NCBI RefSeq assembly: GCF_000172175.1
Contig: NZ_ABJL02000006.1
Location: 496,001 to 560,000, forward strand
Length of the DNA: 64,000 nucleotides
Direction of reading: 5' to 3'
DNA from: Bacteroides intestinalis DSM 17393
Lineage (GTDB): Bacteria > Bacteroidota > Bacteroidia > Bacteroidales > Bacteroidaceae
Shown piece by piece: positions 35,432 through 43,283 of this stretch. Within the stretch, counting starts at the first letter, position 1. Every line of letters starts with the position of its first letter. A program made the translations under genes and the position numbers. The notes beneath the pieces were generated by a model. That model worked only from the letters and a program-made list of their open reading frames with translations. It searched no databases and was not told the origin of the DNA.

Positions 35432-36751
35432 ATGGACGATATAGTACAATTCGATTTCCCGACAGACTCACCGAAGATCATCAAAGTGATTGGTGTAGGT
35501 GGTGGTGGTGGTAACGCCGTGAACCACATGTACCGGGAAGGCATACACGACGTGACGTTCGTTCTGTGCAACACAGACAACCAAGCGTTGAAAGAGTCTC
35601 CCGTCCCCGTAAAATTGCAACTGGGGCGTTCTATCACCGAGGGACTAGGTGCCGGAAACCGTCCCGAACGTGCCCGCGAAGCCGCCGAAGAAAGTAGTGA
35701 AGAAATCAAAGCGCTACTGAACGACGGTACAAAAATGGTATTCATCACTGCCGGAATGGGTGGCGGAACAGGTACGGGCGCTGCTCCCGTCATAGCCCGC
35801 ATAGCCAAAGAAATGGACATCCTTACGGTCGGTATCGTCACCATACCTTTCATCTTCGAAGGTGAAAAGAAGATTATCCAGGCACTGGACGGTGTGGAGC
35901 GTATCGCCCAACATGTAGATGCTCTACTGGTTATCAATAACGAACGCTTGCGTGAGATATATTCCGACCTTACGTTCATGAATGCTTTCGGCAAGGCAGA
36001 TGATACATTGTCTATCGCTGCCAAAAGTATTGCCGAGATTATCACCATGCGCGGAACAGTGAACCTTGACTTTGCAGATGTGAAAACCATCCTCAAAGAT
36101 GGTGGTGTGGCTATCATGAGTACCGGTTTCGGCGAAGGTGAAAGTCGTGTGACCAAAGCTATCGACGATGCCCTGCACTCTCCGTTACTGAACAACAACG
36201 ATATCTTCAATGCCAAGAAGGTGATGCTGAACGTATCCTTCTGCGAAAGTTCCGAGCTGATGATGGAAGAAATGAACGAGATTCACGAGTTCATGAGCAA
36301 ATTCCGCGAAGGCGTAGAGGTGATCTGGGGTGTGGCTATGGACAACACATTGGAAGGCAGAGTTAAGATTACCGTACTTGCCACCGGTTTCGGTGTGGAA
36401 GATGTTCCCGGTATGGACAGCGTACTCGAAAAGCGCAGCCAGGAAGAGGAAGAACGCCAGCTTCAACTTGAAGAAGAAAAAGAGAAGAATAAAGAGCGTA
36501 TCCGCAAAGCCTATGGTGAAAGTGCCAGTGGCATCGGTAGCAAAAATATCCGCAAACGTCGCCATATCTATATCTTCAACCCGGAAGACTTGGACAACGC
36601 CGACATTATCAGTATGGTAGAAAGTTCACCGACGTATCTGCGCGATAAGAGTACTTTGAGTTCTATCAAAACCAAAGCCGCCACCGAAGGGCAGATAGCT
36701 ACGGAAGAAGCACAGGGAAGTGAAGGCCTGGGAGGTGTGATAACCTTCTAA
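35432..36751 (+). CDS. ftsZ: Cell division protein FtsZ
   Basis: Tubulin-like GTPase forming the division ring. The 439-aa product has the nucleotide-binding GVGGGGGNAVNHM, tubulin signature GMGGGTGTGAAPVIA, NNERL, and DFADV. The GTPase core ends near residue 330, followed by a charged helix (EEEERQLQLEEEKEKNKERIRK) and a variable tail ending LGGVITF. The tail has a conserved-looking RRHIYIFNPEDLDN segment rather than the proteobacterial C-terminal peptide; how it engages FtsA is not clear from sequence. Confidence 0.97.
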   Translation: MDDIVQFDFPTDSPKIIKVIGVGGGGGNAVNHMYREGIHDVTFVLCNTDNQALKESPVPVKLQLGRSITEGLGAGNRPERAREAAEESSEEIKALLNDGTKMVFITAGMGGGTGTGAAPVIARIAKEMDILTVGIVTIPFIFEGEKKIIQALDGVERIAQHVDALLVINNERLREIYSDLTFMNAFGKADDTLSIAAKSIAEIITMRGTVNLDFADVKTILKDGGVAIMSTGFGEGESRVTKAIDDALHSPLLNNNDIFNAKKVMLNVSFCESSELMMEEMNEIHEFMSKFREGVEVIWGVAMDNTLEGRVKITVLATGFGVEDVPGMDSVLEKRSQEEEERQLQLEEEKEKNKERIRKAYGESASGIGSKNIRKRRHIYIFNPEDLDNADIISMVESSPTYLRDKSTLSSIKTKAATEGQIATEEAQGSEGLGGVITF

Positions 36752-36805
36752 GTTACAAAGCGACTTCAATTATTAAATGTAAATGGTAAAATAACAAATA
36801 GCATT

Positions 36806-37255
36806 ATGGATTTATTTGAAAGAGTCAGCGAAGACATTAAAACCGCAATGAAAGCCAAAGACAAAGTGGCTCTCGAAACACTGAGAAATATCAAGAAAGT
36901 ATTCCTGGAAGCAAAAACGGCTCCGGGAGCTAACGATACTCTGACTGACGACGCTGCATTGAAAATTATGCAGAAGCTCATGAAACAAGGCAAAGATGCA
37001 GCTGAAATATACATCCAGCAAGGTCGCCAGGACTTGGCAGACGAAGAGCTGGCACAGGTAAAGGTGATTGAGATCTATCTGCCCAAACAAATGTCAGCTG
37101 AAGAACTGGAAGCTGCCTTGAAAGAAATTATTGCTGAAACAGGTGCTACCAGTGGTAAAGATATGGGTAAGGTAATGGGGGTTGCTTCCAAGAAACTTGC
37201 CGGACTTGCCGAAGGACGTGCCATTTCTGCCAAAGTAAAAGAATTGCTGGGATAA
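36806..37255 (+). CDS. GatB/YqeY domain-containing protein
   Basis: A 149-aa YqeY-type protein related to the tail domain of GatB, the amidotransferase subunit that binds tRNA. The N-terminal helical part (MDLFERVSEDIKTAMKAKDKVALETLRNIK) and the C-terminal GKDMGKVMGVASKKLAGLAEGRAISAKVKELL match the family. Its function is not established; it may act in tRNA-dependent amidation. It lies 54 bp after ftsZ and immediately before a strong terminator, so it is the last gene of the dcw transcript. Confidence 0.94.
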   Translation: MDLFERVSEDIKTAMKAKDKVALETLRNIKKVFLEAKTAPGANDTLTDDAALKIMQKLMKQGKDAAEIYIQQGRQDLADEELAQVKVIEIYLPKQMSAEELEAALKEIIAETGATSGKDMGKVMGVASKKLAGLAEGRAISAKVKELLG

Positions 37256-37280
37256 TCTCCTGTTTTGTCCCCGTCATTGC

Positions 37281-37345
37281 CCGTGTTTTCGGGAGACAGA
37301 AGAAGACAAATCAACTTCTATCTCCCAAAAACACGGCTTCTTTTT
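37281..37345 (+). terminator. Terminator of the dcw cluster
   Basis: Arms 37281-37302 and 37315-37336 pair at 20 of 22 positions (ccgtgttttcgggagacaga start), with a 12-nt loop and cttcttttt after the stem. Confidence 0.9.
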
Positions 37346-37388
37346 GCATTTTATTGAGTATCATAATTTTTAATTCAAATACTATCGT

Positions 37389-37396
37389 TATATTTG
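37389..37396 (+). promoter_or_regulatory. -7 box of the lipid A deacylase gene
   Basis: TATATTTG matches TAnnTTTG, 60 bp before the ATG at 37457. The -33 region (TTTT at 37367-37370) is weak. Confidence 0.55.
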
Positions 37397-37456
37397 CCAC
37401 GCATTTTAAGGGAATATCCCCGCATAATAATAAAACTAGAATTCTGGCACAATATC

Positions 37457-38707
37457 ATGAAAAGCAATATAAAGATATGGAAATTAATAGTCCTTGTGGG
37501 GACAATGTTTTTCTTGTCTGACGTTGCTCATGCAAAGAACCGGGCACAAGATAGTATACCGGGATACAAGCCGGATACAGGTTACTTCGCCAAACGCTTT
37601 ATTCACAGACTGGGAGTAGAATACCGCCCGGGATACATTTTCCAGACCAGTTCTTTTCTGGCAGGAGATAACTCACAATGGAAGCCTTACGAATGGGGTT
37701 ATTCAGCCCACTTGAAATATTCATTCCAATTTAAGCCCAATACTTGCGCCGACCGGATTTATGGTAGCGCCTATCAAGGTATAGGCTTAGGCTATTACGA
37801 TTTCGGAAACAAAGAAGAATTAGGAAATCCGATTGCCATTTACCTCTATCAGGGAGCACGTATTGCCCGTATTACTTCGCGACTATCACTCAATTACGAA
37901 TGGAACTTCGGCTTATCTTTAGGATGGAAACCGTACGACGAATACACCAATCCTCACAATAGTGTCATCGGTTCGAAGGCAAATGCCTATATCAATGCGG
38001 GCATACAATTCAACTGGATGGTTTCACGGGAAATCGACCTGGTTGCCGGAATTACGGGTACCCATTTCTCCAATGGCAATACTAAATTTCCCAATGCCGG
38101 CCTCAATACAATGGGCTTAAAAGTAGGGGTTATCTACAACTTCAACAGACCTAAAGATGCGCTCACCAAGCCTCTATACCAAGCTCCCATTCCAAAGTTC
38201 TCACGATACCTCAGCTACGACTTAACCCTGTTCGGCTCATGGAGACGGAAAGGCGTATGGGTAGGAGAAGGGCAAATTGCTTCACCGGATGCTTATACCG
38301 TACTTGGTTTCAATTTCGCCCCCATGTATAACATCGGATATAAATTCCGCACAGGTGTATCATTGGATGGTGTATATGATGCCAGTTCCAATGTCTACAC
38401 CATCCCCGGGAACGGCAATGAATGCTACAAACCTTCATTGGAAAAACAGTTAGCTTTAGGTATTTCCGGACGCGCAGAATATGTAATGCCCTACTTCACA
38501 GTAGGTGTGGGCATAGGAGCCAATGTACTGCACGGTGGCGGTGACCATAAAGGTATCTACCAGGTATTGACACTCAAAGTGGAGATGACCCGCAGTTCTT
38601 ATCTGCACATCGGGTATAACCTGAAGAACTTCAGTGACCCGAATTATCTGATGATGGGTATCGGCTTCCGCTTCAATAACAAGTATCCTACCTTTCACAG
38701 AAGATAA
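37457..38707 (+). CDS. PagL-like lipid A deacylase / acyloxyacyl hydrolase family protein
   Basis: Outer-membrane beta-barrel of 416 aa. The ATG at 37457 is preferred over an upstream in-frame GTG-like start because it begins a signal peptide (MKSNIKIWKLIVLVGTMFFL, cleavage after AHA). The motif GTHFSNGNTKFPNAGLN (about residue 203) matches the PagL His-x-Ser catalytic signature followed by an Asn/Gly-rich loop. The rest alternates like beta strands and ends in YPTFHRR. PagL enzymes remove the 3-O acyl chain of lipid A. It is longer than Pseudomonas PagL (about 173 aa), with a C-terminal half that may be a second barrel-like domain. Family assignment is good; substrate is inferred. Confidence 0.82.
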   Translation: MKSNIKIWKLIVLVGTMFFLSDVAHAKNRAQDSIPGYKPDTGYFAKRFIHRLGVEYRPGYIFQTSSFLAGDNSQWKPYEWGYSAHLKYSFQFKPNTCADRIYGSAYQGIGLGYYDFGNKEELGNPIAIYLYQGARIARITSRLSLNYEWNFGLSLGWKPYDEYTNPHNSVIGSKANAYINAGIQFNWMVSREIDLVAGITGTHFSNGNTKFPNAGLNTMGLKVGVIYNFNRPKDALTKPLYQAPIPKFSRYLSYDLTLFGSWRRKGVWVGEGQIASPDAYTVLGFNFAPMYNIGYKFRTGVSLDGVYDASSNVYTIPGNGNECYKPSLEKQLALGISGRAEYVMPYFTVGVGIGANVLHGGGDHKGIYQVLTLKVEMTRSSYLHIGYNLKNFSDPNYLMMGIGFRFNNKYPTFHRR

Positions 38708-38778
38708 AACGCACCATGTCCAAAGGGCTTCCCCACATCCCCAACACATCTCTTGCACATTCCTGCTTAATCTCACGC

Positions 38779-38866
38779 AAAAGATAGCATCTTTTACATC
38801 AAAAGGTGGCATGTTATGCTACAAAAGATGGCATCTTTTACAGCGAAAGATGGTATCTTTTGCATC
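38779..38866. repeat. Four 22-bp palindromic repeats
   Basis: Units start at 38779, 38801, 38823 and 38845, each an 18-bp dyad close to aaaagatggcatctttta plus a 4-nt spacer (catc, ctac, cagc, catc). Unit 2 is degenerate. The array is flanked by opposed words, attcctgcttaa (38759-38770) and aaaatatgcaggaaa (38877-38891). It fills the gap between two convergent genes and ends 5 bp from the recO stop. A short relative lies at 13819-13850. Confidence 0.9.
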
Positions 38867-38895
38867 ACAGGTCAGTAAAATATGCAGGAAAGGGT

Positions 38896-39633
38896 TTATT
38901 GTTCCGCGTCAAAGAGCTCCTTCAACACCTCAAGAGACTTTAATACGGGAAAGTCAGGCAAGTGGAGGCGATAATATTCATTCATTATTGTAAGGCAGCG
39001 AGTACGTTCGGCGCGGTTCATGGCAAAGAGATGCATTGTTTCATAATTCATGCGCATCAGCATTATCAACCGTGAGGCTTCCTCCGGAAGTATATAAGAA
39101 GAATGGAGTTGCGGTCGCAAAGGAGTAAAACAAGCATTCAGCATATCAAAATAATCGCCTTTTTGATAATCTTCCAGATTAGGATATAATCCCAGGAAGC
39201 GGGATAAGCGCATCAGAAATACCAAATGGAAGTTGGCAAAATTATCACGGCACTCATCCAGCCAAATAATAGAATGCTGCAAATAAGCAAACAACGGACG
39301 GTTTTCAGCCTCCTCACGCACTGCCCGATAAAGAAATTCCGCCAGGAAAAGTGCAATGGAAGACTTATACGGATCATAAGGAATAGAAGAAAACGGATAG
39401 AAAGACTTCGCTTCCGTTATCTTATATATACTGGCATTCGGACGGAAATCAGCTTCCAGTTCCACTAAAGCCAATGGTTGGAACAATACCGGTTTCACCG
39501 CCGCCTTTCGCGAACGGGGAATCTTTACGATGAACGAAGCACGCCCGACCACCTCTGTATAAATGTCTGCAATAAGGGAAGTATCGTTATATTTCAGGGT
39601 ATGCAGCACAATCCCCAGCGTTTTCTGTAACAT
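38896..39633 (-). CDS. recO: DNA repair protein RecO
   Basis: Recombination mediator of the RecFOR pathway that helps load RecA at gaps. The 245-aa product starts at the ATG at 39633 (MLQKTLGIVLHTLKYNDTS); a GTG two codons upstream is less likely. The N-terminal OB-fold (SLIADIYTEVVGRASFIVKIPRSRK) and helical C-terminal domain (FLARFLGLYPN-like SRFLGLYPNLEDY) match the family. The Cys zinc-finger found in some RecO proteins is absent, as usual in Bacteroidetes. Monocistronic, with a TAGTTTTG -7 box at 39666-39673. Confidence 0.95.
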   Translation of the reverse strand: MLQKTLGIVLHTLKYNDTSLIADIYTEVVGRASFIVKIPRSRKAAVKPVLFQPLALVELEADFRPNASIYKITEAKSFYPFSSIPYDPYKSSIALFLAEFLYRAVREEAENRPLFAYLQHSIIWLDECRDNFANFHLVFLMRLSRFLGLYPNLEDYQKGDYFDMLNACFTPLRPQLHSSYILPEEASRLIMLMRMNYETMHLFAMNRAERTRCLTIMNEYYRLHLPDFPVLKSLEVLKELFDAEQ

Positions 39634-39665
39634 CCGCACTTACTATTTTGGTTTCAATCCGGTAA

Positions 39666-39673
39666 CAAAACTA
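39666..39673 (-). promoter_or_regulatory. -7 box of recO
   Basis: Minus-strand TAGTTTTG matches TAnnTTTG, 32 bp upstream of the recO ATG. No -33 TTTG seen. The remaining 39674-39833 stretch shows nothing further. Confidence 0.45.
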
Positions 39674-39833
39674 CGAAAAAAGACGGAAACAGCAGGGATA
39701 AAACACGGATAAATAAAAAAATGCAGGCAGACAAGTAAAAAAATGAAAGTTTTTATCCTACTGATATTCAGGTAATAAGCCGCAAATATTAGAATAACCC
39801 CGACATATTCCTTTGTTTTTTTCTCATGATTAT

Positions 39834-39864
39834 TTTGCCAATTCAAAAATAGTCCCTACATTTG
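39834..39864 (+). promoter_or_regulatory. Promoter of the tRNA-Glu/rpsT unit
   Basis: TTTG (39834-39837), a 19-bp spacer and TACATTTG (39857-39864) form a full Bacteroides consensus promoter 55 bp upstream of the tRNA. Confidence 0.8.
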
Positions 39865-39919
39865 CAACCGCAAACGAGAGATAATCTCTCTGCAAGAGCA
39901 GAAATGCTCACCAAAGGAT

Positions 39920-39991
39920 GGCCCGTTCGTCTATCGGTTAGGACGCAAGATTTTCATTCTTGAAAGGGGGGTTCGATTCCCCCACGGGCTA
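39920..39991 (+). tRNA. tRNA-Glu (anticodon TTC)
   Basis: Cloverleaf of 72 nt: acceptor ggcccgt/acgggct, D arm with gtctatcggttaggac, anticodon arm caaga-ttttcat-tcttg with TTC, T arm gggggttcgattccccc. No encoded CCA. It lies 39 bp upstream of rpsT and probably shares its transcript. Confidence 0.97.
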
Positions 39992-40030
39992 CAACTAAAA
40001 AAATAAACGAATTAAAAAAGATTAGTCGAG

Positions 40031-40285
40031 ATGGCAAATCACAAATCATCACTGAAAAGAATCAGACAAGAAGAAACTAGAAGACTTCACAACAGATATT
40101 ATGGTAAGACCATGAGAAATGCTGTTAGAAAGCTTCGTTCTACAACCGACAAGGCAGAAGCTACTGCAATGTATCCGGGTATAACTAAGATGTTGGACAA
40201 ATTGGCTAAAACCAATGTGATCCACAAGAACAAAGCAAGCAACTTGAAGTCTAAGTTGGCTCTTTACATTAATAAGCTAGGATAA
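40031..40285 (+). CDS. rpsT: 30S ribosomal protein S20
   Basis: Small-subunit protein of 84 aa binding 16S rRNA. The start MANHKSSLKRIRQEETRRLHN and the Lys-rich helical body ending NLKSKLALYINKLG are typical. It follows tRNA-Glu by 39 bp and is followed by its own terminator (40317-40345). Confidence 0.98.
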   Translation: MANHKSSLKRIRQEETRRLHNRYYGKTMRNAVRKLRSTTDKAEATAMYPGITKMLDKLAKTNVIHKNKASNLKSKLALYINKLG

Positions 40286-40316
40286 GCTAATTAATATTAC
40301 ACAAAAGAAATATTGG

Positions 40317-40345
40317 AAGGTTGGACTTTTAAGTCCGACCTTTTC
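40317..40345 (+). terminator. Terminator of rpsT
   Basis: Arms aaggttggact (40317-40327) and agtccgacctt (40332-40342) pair at 10 of 11 positions around a 4-nt loop; ttttc follows. Confidence 0.85.
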
Positions 40346-40435
40346 TGCGTATGGCATATTTATATCCCCTATTCCAAACACCTTCCGGAAGAAGCTAAAA
40401 AGCTGTAAACGAATGAAATTTATCACGCAGTTTAG

Positions 40436-40466
40436 TTTCGCATCTTACGAATTTTCACTATATTTG
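40436..40466 (+). promoter_or_regulatory. Promoter of gyrB
   Basis: TTTC (40436-40439), a 19-bp spacer, TATATTTG (40459-40466); 29 bp before the ATG. Confidence 0.65.
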
Positions 40467-40495
40467 CTCTGTTATTTGAATAAGGAAATTAGATT

Positions 40496-42457
40496 ATGAC
40501 TGAAGAACAGATTAACTCCAATAGCGGGAACTATTCAGCCGAAAACATCCAGGTTCTGGAAGGTTTGGAAGCCGTTAGAAAGCGCCCCGCAATGTATATT
40601 GGTGACATTAGTACGAAAGGACTTCACCACCTGGTTTATGAAGTTGTGGACAACTCTATCGACGAAGCTCTCGCCGGCTATTGCGACCACATTGAAGTAA
40701 CCATCAACGAAGACAACTCTATCACCGTACAAGACAACGGACGTGGTATTCCGGTTGACTTCCACGAAAAGGAACAGAAGTCAGCCCTGGAAGTAGTTAT
40801 GACCGTACTGCATGCCGGTGGTAAATTCGATAAGGGTTCTTACAAAGTATCAGGCGGTTTGCACGGTGTAGGTGTATCCTGTGTAAACGCTCTGTCTACC
40901 CACATGACTACACAGGTTTTCCGCAATGGAAAGATCTACCAACAGGAATATGAATGCGGCCATCCGTTGTATCCGGTGAAAGAAATTGGCACAAGTGATA
41001 TTACAGGTACGCGTCAGCAATTCTGGCCGGATAACACAATCTTTACTGATACCGTTTATAATTACGAAATCCTTGCCACCCGTATGCGTGAACTGGCTTA
41101 CTTGAATGCAGGCATCAAGATCACGCTGACCGACCTTCGCGTAAAAGATGAAGAAAACAATGCCAAAATGGAAATTTTCTATTCGGAAGAAGGTTTGAAG
41201 GAATTCGTTCGCTACATCGACTCTTCCCGCGAACACTTGGTGAATGATGTTATCTACATCAACACTGAGAAACAAGGCACACCGGTGGAAGTGGCTATCA
41301 TGTACAATACTTCTTATAACGAAAACATCCACTCATACGTAAACAATATCAATACCATTGAAGGTGGTACGCACCTTGCAGGTTTCCGTCGTGCACTAAC
41401 CCGTACGCTGAAGAAATATGCCGACGATAACAAGATGTTGGAGAAAGCTAAAGTGGAAATTGCAGGTGATGACTTCCGTGAAGGTCTGACGGCTGTAATC
41501 TCCATCAAAGTGGCAGAACCTCAGTTTGAAGGGCAGACCAAAACAAAGCTCGGAAACAGCGAAGTGATGGGAGCCGTAGACCAAGCTGTAGGTGAAGCTC
41601 TGAACTACTACCTGGAAGAGCATCCGAAAGAAGCGAAAATGGTGGTAGACAAAGTGATTCTAGCTGCCCAGGCACGTGTTGCCGCACGTAAGGCGCGTGA
41701 GTCCGTGCAACGTAAATCACCGATGTCCGGTGGCGGTATGCCGGGTAAGCTGGCCGACTGTTCAAGCAAGGATCCCGAGGAATGTGAATTGTTCCTTGTC
41801 GAGGGTGACTCGGCAGGCGGTTCGGCAAAGCAAGGTCGTGATCGCAGATTCCAAGCTATTCTGCCGCTTCGCGGTAAGATTCTGAATGTGGAAAAGGCCA
41901 TGTGGCATAAAGCGTTCGAGAGTGATGAAGTCAACAATATTATTCAGGCTCTCGGCATCCGTTTTGGCGTAAATACTGAGGACAGCAAGGAAGCAAATAT
42001 CGATAAATTGAGATATAAGAAAGTGATTATCATGACCGATGCCGACGTCGATGGTTCTCATATCGACACACTGATCATGACGCTCTTCTTCCGCTACTTC
42101 CCGCAGGTAATCCGCAACGGGTACTTGTATATTGCCACTCCGCCACTCTATCTCTGCAAAAAAGGCAAAGTGGAGGAATATTGCTGGACAGACCAACAAC
42201 GTCAAAAATTTATCGACACTTATGGTGGTGGTTCAGAAAGTGCCGTACACACACAACGATACAAAGGTTTGGGTGAAATGAACCCGGAACAGTTGTGGAG
42301 CACGACCATGAACCCCGAAAACCGTATGTTGAAACAGATAAGCATTGAGAATGCTGCTGAAGTAGACTACATCTTCTCCATGCTGATGGGCGAAGATGTT
42401 GGTCCACGCCGTGAATTCATTGAAAAGAACGCAACGTATGCAAATATAGATGCGTAA
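40496..42457 (+). CDS. gyrB: DNA gyrase subunit B
   Basis: ATPase subunit of gyrase, introducing negative supercoils with GyrA (not in this window). The 653-aa product has the GHKL ATPase domain (VLEGLEAVRKRPAMYIGD, EVVDNSIDEALAGYC, DNGRGIPV, GGLHGVGVSCVNAL), a transducer domain with QTKTKLGNSEV, and the TOPRIM domain (LVEGDSAGGSAKQGRDR, IIMTDADVDGSHI), ending with RRRFIEKNA-type PRREFIEKNATYA. Length is typical of the short GyrB class without the E. coli insertion. Same motifs occur in ParE, but KQGRDR and overall length support GyrB. Confidence 0.96.
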   Translation: MTEEQINSNSGNYSAENIQVLEGLEAVRKRPAMYIGDISTKGLHHLVYEVVDNSIDEALAGYCDHIEVTINEDNSITVQDNGRGIPVDFHEKEQKSALEVVMTVLHAGGKFDKGSYKVSGGLHGVGVSCVNALSTHMTTQVFRNGKIYQQEYECGHPLYPVKEIGTSDITGTRQQFWPDNTIFTDTVYNYEILATRMRELAYLNAGIKITLTDLRVKDEENNAKMEIFYSEEGLKEFVRYIDSSREHLVNDVIYINTEKQGTPVEVAIMYNTSYNENIHSYVNNINTIEGGTHLAGFRRALTRTLKKYADDNKMLEKAKVEIAGDDFREGLTAVISIKVAEPQFEGQTKTKLGNSEVMGAVDQAVGEALNYYLEEHPKEAKMVVDKVILAAQARVAARKARESVQRKSPMSGGGMPGKLADCSSKDPEECELFLVEGDSAGGSAKQGRDRRFQAILPLRGKILNVEKAMWHKAFESDEVNNIIQALGIRFGVNTEDSKEANIDKLRYKKVIIMTDADVDGSHIDTLIMTLFFRYFPQVIRNGYLYIATPPLYLCKKGKVEEYCWTDQQRQKFIDTYGGGSESAVHTQRYKGLGEMNPEQLWSTTMNPENRMLKQISIENAAEVDYIFSMLMGEDVGPRREFIEKNATYANIDA

Positions 42458-42465
42458 GAAAAAAA

Positions 42466-42502
42466 CAGTGACTAATGATTAACAATTAGTGATTAGTCAC
42501 TG
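42466..42502. repeat. Inverted repeat after gyrB
   Basis: Perfect arms cagtgactaat (42466-42476) and attagtcactg (42492-42502) around a 15-nt loop, 8 bp past the gyrB stop. AT-rich and without a T-run, so probably a repeat rather than the main terminator. Confidence 0.6.
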
Positions 42503-42544
42503 AATAACACGTTTTATTAACCAACCTCACATCTTACAACGAAG

Positions 42545-42591
42545 AAACGCCGGACGGACAGGAAAATCCTGTTGCCCGGCGTTTTTCTTTT
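42545..42591. terminator. Terminator between gyrB and the DUF3109 gene
   Basis: GC-rich stem with arms starting aacgccgg (left) and ending cccggcgtt (right), a 1-nt bulge, and tttttctttt after it on the plus strand. It serves gyrB and may also stop the convergent DUF3109 transcript. Confidence 0.85.
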
Positions 42592-42632
42592 CACCCCACG
42601 AGATAGAAAAATCCGCCTCATTCCACACTATC

Positions 42633-43214
42633 TTAAAGCATATTCTGCTTCTTCATTTCTTCTGCCACCAATTCCAGTTCTGCATACCAGTCTTCACCGA
42701 ATTTGCGTATCAACGGCTCTTTCAGGAACTTATATACCGGCAGATTCTTCTTCCGTCCTAACAATACAGCGGCTTTGCATACATCCCAACGGTTATAGTT
42801 CACCGCCTTATACCCCCCATAGTTCCCTACCCTAATTGGATACAGATGGCAGGATACAGGTTTATAAAAATCTGTCTTGCCTTCCCTATAAGCCTTCTCA
42901 ATAGCACAATAACAACATCCTTTCTCATCATAGCAAGTAAAGACACAATCTTTATTATTAACAATAGAGGTTACCAGATCACCTTCGCAATCGGTATAAA
43001 CAACCCCTTGCTTCTCTAATATGACATGCGCTTCGGGCGAGAGTTCATCCCAAATTACCGGAAGTACTTCTTCCAGTTTTTCAATCTCATCCAATTCGAC
43101 GGGAGCACCGGCATCGCCTTCAACGCAACAGGCACCCTTACAAGCATTCAGATCACAAAGGAACTTCTCACGCAGCACATCAAAACTCACCACTACATCA
43201 CCTATCTGTATCAT
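42633..43214 (-). CDS. DUF3109 family protein (cysteine-rich, YkgJ-like)
   Basis: A 193-aa protein starting at the ATG at 43214 (MIQIGDVVVSFDVLREKF); an upstream GTG at 43253 would add 13 codons that overlap the gpmI terminator. The sequence has a Cys pattern suited to metal or Fe-S binding: CDLNACKGACC near the N-terminus, DCVFTCYDEKGCCYCAIEKA in the middle, and CHLYPIR after. This is the DUF3109 signature of Bacteroidetes, related to CxxCxxCC zinc/iron-chelating proteins. Function unknown; probably cytoplasmic. Confidence 0.88.
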   Translation of the reverse strand: MIQIGDVVVSFDVLREKFLCDLNACKGACCVEGDAGAPVELDEIEKLEEVLPVIWDELSPEAHVILEKQGVVYTDCEGDLVTSIVNNKDCVFTCYDEKGCCYCAIEKAYREGKTDFYKPVSCHLYPIRVGNYGGYKAVNYNRWDVCKAAVLLGRKKNLPVYKFLKEPLIRKFGEDWYAELELVAEEMKKQNML

Positions 43215-43230
43215 CTTCAATCTAAGATTA

Positions 43231-43263
43231 GAAAAGATAAAGGCGGAGTACACCCCCGCCTTT
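43231..43263 (-). terminator. Terminator of gpmI
   Basis: Arms aaaggcgg (43239-43246) and ccgccttt (43256-43263); on the minus strand the stem is followed by ATCTTTTC. It lies 20 bp past the gpmI stop. Confidence 0.75.
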
Positions 43264-43283
43264 ACTTATATAATTATAACTAT

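Noticed and set aside
38779..38866. CRISPR array
   Set aside because: Units are 18-bp dyads separated by only 4 nt, so there are no spacers; no cas genes are present.
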